Below, piece after piece: positions 21,922 to 24,120 of a stretch of 24,120 nucleotides of DNA. The notes beneath the pieces were generated by a model. That model made no database searches. It was not told the DNA's origin and was given only the letters and a program-made list of their open reading frames with translations. Position numbers and translations under genes: made by a program. The DNA lies in contig DASQ01000076.1 of the NCBI GenBank assembly GCA_002503885.1, forward strand, positions 1-24,120, read 5' to 3'. Every line of letters starts with the position of its first letter. Within the stretch, counting starts at the first letter, position 1. Origin of the DNA: Methanoculleus marisnigri (lineage in GTDB: Archaea > Halobacteriota > Methanomicrobia > Methanomicrobiales > Methanoculleaceae).

Positions 21922-22422
21922 CTAGACTCCCTTGCGCTTCTCCACGACATGGATGGCATCCATCCGGGTGACGGGGTACTGTCCGTTCTCGTCTTTCTCT
22001 GCCGACTTGACCATATCCCAGACGGTGAGGAGAGCAACGGAGACGCCGGTGAGCGCTTCCATCTCGACACCCGTCCTCCCGTAGGACTTCACGCGGGCGA
22101 TCGCCTCGATGTAGTCGTCACCCTCCTCGAAATCGACGGTGATGCTCCCGAGCGGTATGGGATGGCACATAGGAATGATCCGCGGCGTGTCTTTCACCGC
22201 GAGGGTGGCCGCCACCCGTGCGGTCGCGAGAACGTTGCCCTTGACTGCGGTTCCTTCCCATATGGCCCGGAGCGTCTCGCTCCGCAGGTAAATTCTGCCG
22301 CTGGCAACCGCTTCCCGGACGACCTCGGGCTTTGCCGAGATGTCCACCATCTGCGCGCGGTCGTTCTCGATGTGGGTGAAGACCGGGGTCTCGCCGTGTT
22401 TGCCGGACTCGTTCATGTGCAT
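21922..22422 (-). CDS. moaC: cyclic pyranopterin monophosphate synthase MoaC
   Basis: Second enzyme of molybdenum/tungsten cofactor synthesis; turns the MoaA product into cyclic pyranopterin monophosphate. Methanogens need this cofactor for formylmethanofuran and formate dehydrogenases. 166 residues from ATG 22422. Family motifs are FTHIENDRAQMVDISAKPEVVREAVASGRI, KGNVLATARVAATLAVKDTPRIIPMCHPIPLG and YGRTGVEMEALTGVSVALLTVWDMVKSAEKDENGQYP with the active-site lysine. The frame is open far upstream, but those residues read as the wrong frame of nnr. ATG 22449 is an alternative start (MPKKREDLL). Confidence 0.95.
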   Translation of the reverse strand: MHMNESGKHGETPVFTHIENDRAQMVDISAKPEVVREAVASGRIYLRSETLRAIWEGTAVKGNVLATARVAATLAVKDTPRIIPMCHPIPLGSITVDFEEGDDYIEAIARVKSYGRTGVEMEALTGVSVALLTVWDMVKSAEKDENGQYPVTRMDAIHVVEKRKGV

Positions 22423-22472
22423 CAGGAGATCTTCTCTTTTTTTGGGCATAAAAGAGGACGTCTCCGGGCAGG

Positions 22473-23876
22473 TCACTCCGGTGCTCCCCGCCGGAAGAGT
22501 TCTTCCGGGATGTAGTCCAGCATATCGGTGGCGAGCATACCGTTCCCTCGCCCTTCGCTCGCCCGCATGCCGGCCCTGCCGCTCGCGTACGCAGCGGTGC
22601 AGGCTGCTTCGAACGCCGGAACCTGGCAGAAGAGCGCCCCCGTGACACCGGCGAGCAGGTCGCCCGTCCCTCCGGTGGTCATGGCAGGAGTCCCGGTCCG
22701 GTTGAACCTGACCCTTCCCCCATCGGAGACGACGTCGACCGGGCCTTTGAGCAGGATGGTCCCCCGCGTGGCGGCAGCCTTCACGCACCGGCCGCGCGCG
22801 ATGAGATCCGCCGGGGGTTCCGTCCCGGTCATCCGGGCGAACTCGCCCGCGTGTGGGGTGTAAATCGTCTCCTTCGCCGCCGGCAGGGGGAGGACCAGCG
22901 CATCGGCATCAAAGACCGCCCTCTTCGCCGCCCCGGCGATGGCGAGGACGACGTCGTGGCTCTCTCTCCCGAGGCCCATGCCGCAGACGACCACGTCGGC
23001 CCGCCCGACGAGCCGGAGGATCGTCTCCAGGTGGTCGCCCGTGATCGCGTTCCCCTCCAGGCGCTCGTAGATCAGGTCGGGCATGGGGATGTACGCAGGA
23101 GAGGCGATCCGCACGATATCGGCCCCGGCACGGAGCGCCCCCATCGCCGCGATGTAGGGCGCCCCCTGGTAGGGCCCGCCCCCGACGACGAGGACCTCGC
23201 CGCCGGCACCCTTGTGGGCTTCCGATGCCCTTGCCGGGACGAGCAGAAGATCGCCGGGGCCGGTGTAGACCTCAGCCTCGAGCGGGATACCGATATCCAC
23301 GACGTCCGCCCCCTCCACCTTGGGCCGGTGGAACGAGACGATCCGGCTCGCCCGGATGCCGGGGGTGGGGATGTCGACGGCGACGACCGGCGCAGGGCTT
23401 GCATTCGCCCGGGCAACGAGGGCTGCAAACGGCTCCCGCACCGCGCCCGATGCTCCGGTCCCGAGCATCGCATCGACGATGACGTCGGCCTCCTCAAAGA
23501 TGCGGGAGAGCGCGTCGACGTCTGAGGCGCACCGGACCGGGTGGAGGGCGACGGAGCAGTGCCGGAGGAGCGATGCCTGGACGGCGGCCGAGGCGGTCAT
23601 CGAACCGCAGTCGGGGTAGACGATGTCGACCGCATCAAGGTGCTGGAGGTACCGGGCCGCCACCATCCCGTCGCCGCCGTTGTTCCCCCTCCCGCAGAGG
23701 ACGAGGACGCGGGAGGGGCCATAGGCCAGCACGGCATCCGCGAGCGCCTTGCCTGCGCACTCCATCATTGAAAGCGTGGAGTGGCCCAGCGCGACGGCAT
23801 TCTCTTCGACTGCCCGCATCCGCCCGGCACCGATCACGCCGGCCTCCAGAAACTCCCGCATATCGTTTGCTGCCAT
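22473..23876 (-). CDS. nnr: bifunctional NAD(P)H-hydrate epimerase / ADP-dependent NAD(P)HX dehydratase
   Basis: Repairs hydrated NADH and NADPH. The 467 residues are a fusion of an N-terminal epimerase (YjeF_N: CGRGNNGGDGMVAARYL near 61-77, DAMLGTGASGAVREPF) and a C-terminal kinase-like dehydratase (GGGPYQGAPYIAAMGALRAGADIVRIASP; GTPAMTTGGTGDLLAGVTGALF, the nucleotide-binding turn). This is the usual full-length archaeal form. GGAGAGACGG lies before ATG 23876. It sits 50 bases upstream of moaC on the same strand. Confidence 0.95.
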   Translation of the reverse strand: MAANDMREFLEAGVIGAGRMRAVEENAVALGHSTLSMMECAGKALADAVLAYGPSRVLVLCGRGNNGGDGMVAARYLQHLDAVDIVYPDCGSMTASAAVQASLLRHCSVALHPVRCASDVDALSRIFEEADVIVDAMLGTGASGAVREPFAALVARANASPAPVVAVDIPTPGIRASRIVSFHRPKVEGADVVDIGIPLEAEVYTGPGDLLLVPARASEAHKGAGGEVLVVGGGPYQGAPYIAAMGALRAGADIVRIASPAYIPMPDLIYERLEGNAITGDHLETILRLVGRADVVVCGMGLGRESHDVVLAIAGAAKRAVFDADALVLPLPAAKETIYTPHAGEFARMTGTEPPADLIARGRCVKAAATRGTILLKGPVDVVSDGGRVRFNRTGTPAMTTGGTGDLLAGVTGALFCQVPAFEAACTAAYASGRAGMRASEGRGNGMLATDMLDYIPEELFRRGAPE

Positions 23877-24066
23877 GTACCGTCTCTCCAGGAGTGTTGT
23901 CTGATCGGTGCTATGGCGGTATGATCTTAGATATCTTTTGAAAAGAGGGTGTACGAGGGTGCAGATGACACCTGCATAGCGCAGTCTTTGGGCACTCTCG
24001 CTCCTTCACCCCTGGAGAGGCACTCACGCCCCATTTATCGCACAAATCCATGCACGGATTTCCATC

Positions 24067-24107
24067 GGATATCGCCACGCACTGCCCCCGCCCCTCAGGG
24101 GCGGGGG
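24067..24107 (-). repeat. dispersed intergenic repeat, copy B, with 11-bp G/C hairpin
   Basis: Bases 24067-24093 are the exact reverse complement of 7548-7574. Overlapping it, CCCCCGCCCCT (24085-24095) and AGGGGCGGGGG (24097-24107) are perfect complements around one base. Next to it AAATCC/GGATTT (about 24045-24062) forms another small stem. Read on the minus strand the order is hairpin, then the GGCGATATCC box, as in copy C. The region 23877-24066 between nnr and this element has no gene; a weak TATA-like AAAGATATCT at 23930-23938 may serve nnr. The element reaches close to the window edge. Confidence 0.6.
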
Positions 24108-24120
24108 AGGAGGCCGGAGG

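Noticed and set aside
22423..22788. Long N-terminal extension of MoaC
   Set aside because: The extra 122 residues are mostly an out-of-frame reading of the 3' end of nnr; the MoaC domain is complete from ATG 22422.
1..24120. CRISPR array, transposase, restriction or other defence genes
   Set aside because: No regularly spaced repeats and no protein with such motifs were seen. The window is dominated by core genes.

Overview
The window is from a GC-rich methanogenic euryarchaeon, most likely of the order Methanomicrobiales and plausibly Methanoculleus or a close relative; the genus is inference. The evidence is an F420H2:NADP oxidoreductase, the methanogen-type families DUF2111 and DUF2551, archaeal information-processing genes (RtcB/archease, SBDS, RNase P proteins, 20S proteasome alpha, RpoP, L37Ae, L15e, prefoldin, KEOPS Pcc1), an intron-containing archaeal tRNA-Tyr, and TATA-box promoters that often sit about 26 bases before the start codon.

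Layout. (1) 122-3277, minus strand: a compact operon of a small unknown protein, archease, RtcB RNA ligase, an amidotransferase-like protein and DUF2111. A separate DUF2551 winged-helix gene (3332-3646, minus) lies upstream. (2) 3647-4221: no convincing gene, but several nested inverted repeats that look like a folded RNA or a decayed element. (3) 4222-7529, plus: secF-secD, then thioredoxin and F420H2:NADP oxidoreductase behind a striking operator-like dyad. (4) 7772-11780: class II aldolase (plus) converging on an AglJ-like glycosyltransferase (minus); DUF99 (plus) converging on a universal stress protein (minus); then a type IV pilin-like protein and a membrane transglutaminase-like protein (minus). 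(5) 12055-14572: PflX-like radical SAM protein and PP2C phosphatase (plus), HEAT-repeat protein (minus), and an unlisted 41-residue membrane protein (minus). (6) 15030-15225, minus: tRNA-Tyr(GTA) with a 33-nt intron, then tRNA-Asp(GTC). (7) 15373-16917, plus: 2-isopropylmalate/citramalate synthase with no ordinary start codon. (8) 16949-23876, minus: nnr and moaC, followed by the archaeal information-processing superoperon: L15e, Rpp30, Pop5, PsmA, SBDS, L37Ae, RpoP, Brix protein, Pcc1, prefoldin beta.

How it fits together. The superoperon joins translation, tRNA processing and modification, protein folding and proteolysis. The exosome genes (Rrp4, Rrp41, Rrp42) that lie between SBDS and L37Ae in many archaea are absent here. 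RtcB and archease at the left end would ligate the exons of the spliced tRNA-Tyr found in the same window. Thioredoxin and F420H2:NADP oxidoreductase form a redox pair.

Non-coding structure not explained by genes includes a repeated G/C hairpin element (7548, 14718, 24067), a perfect 20-bp palindrome before the HEAT gene, and an 11+11 bp dyad before thioredoxin. I saw no CRISPR array, insertion sequence or defence system.
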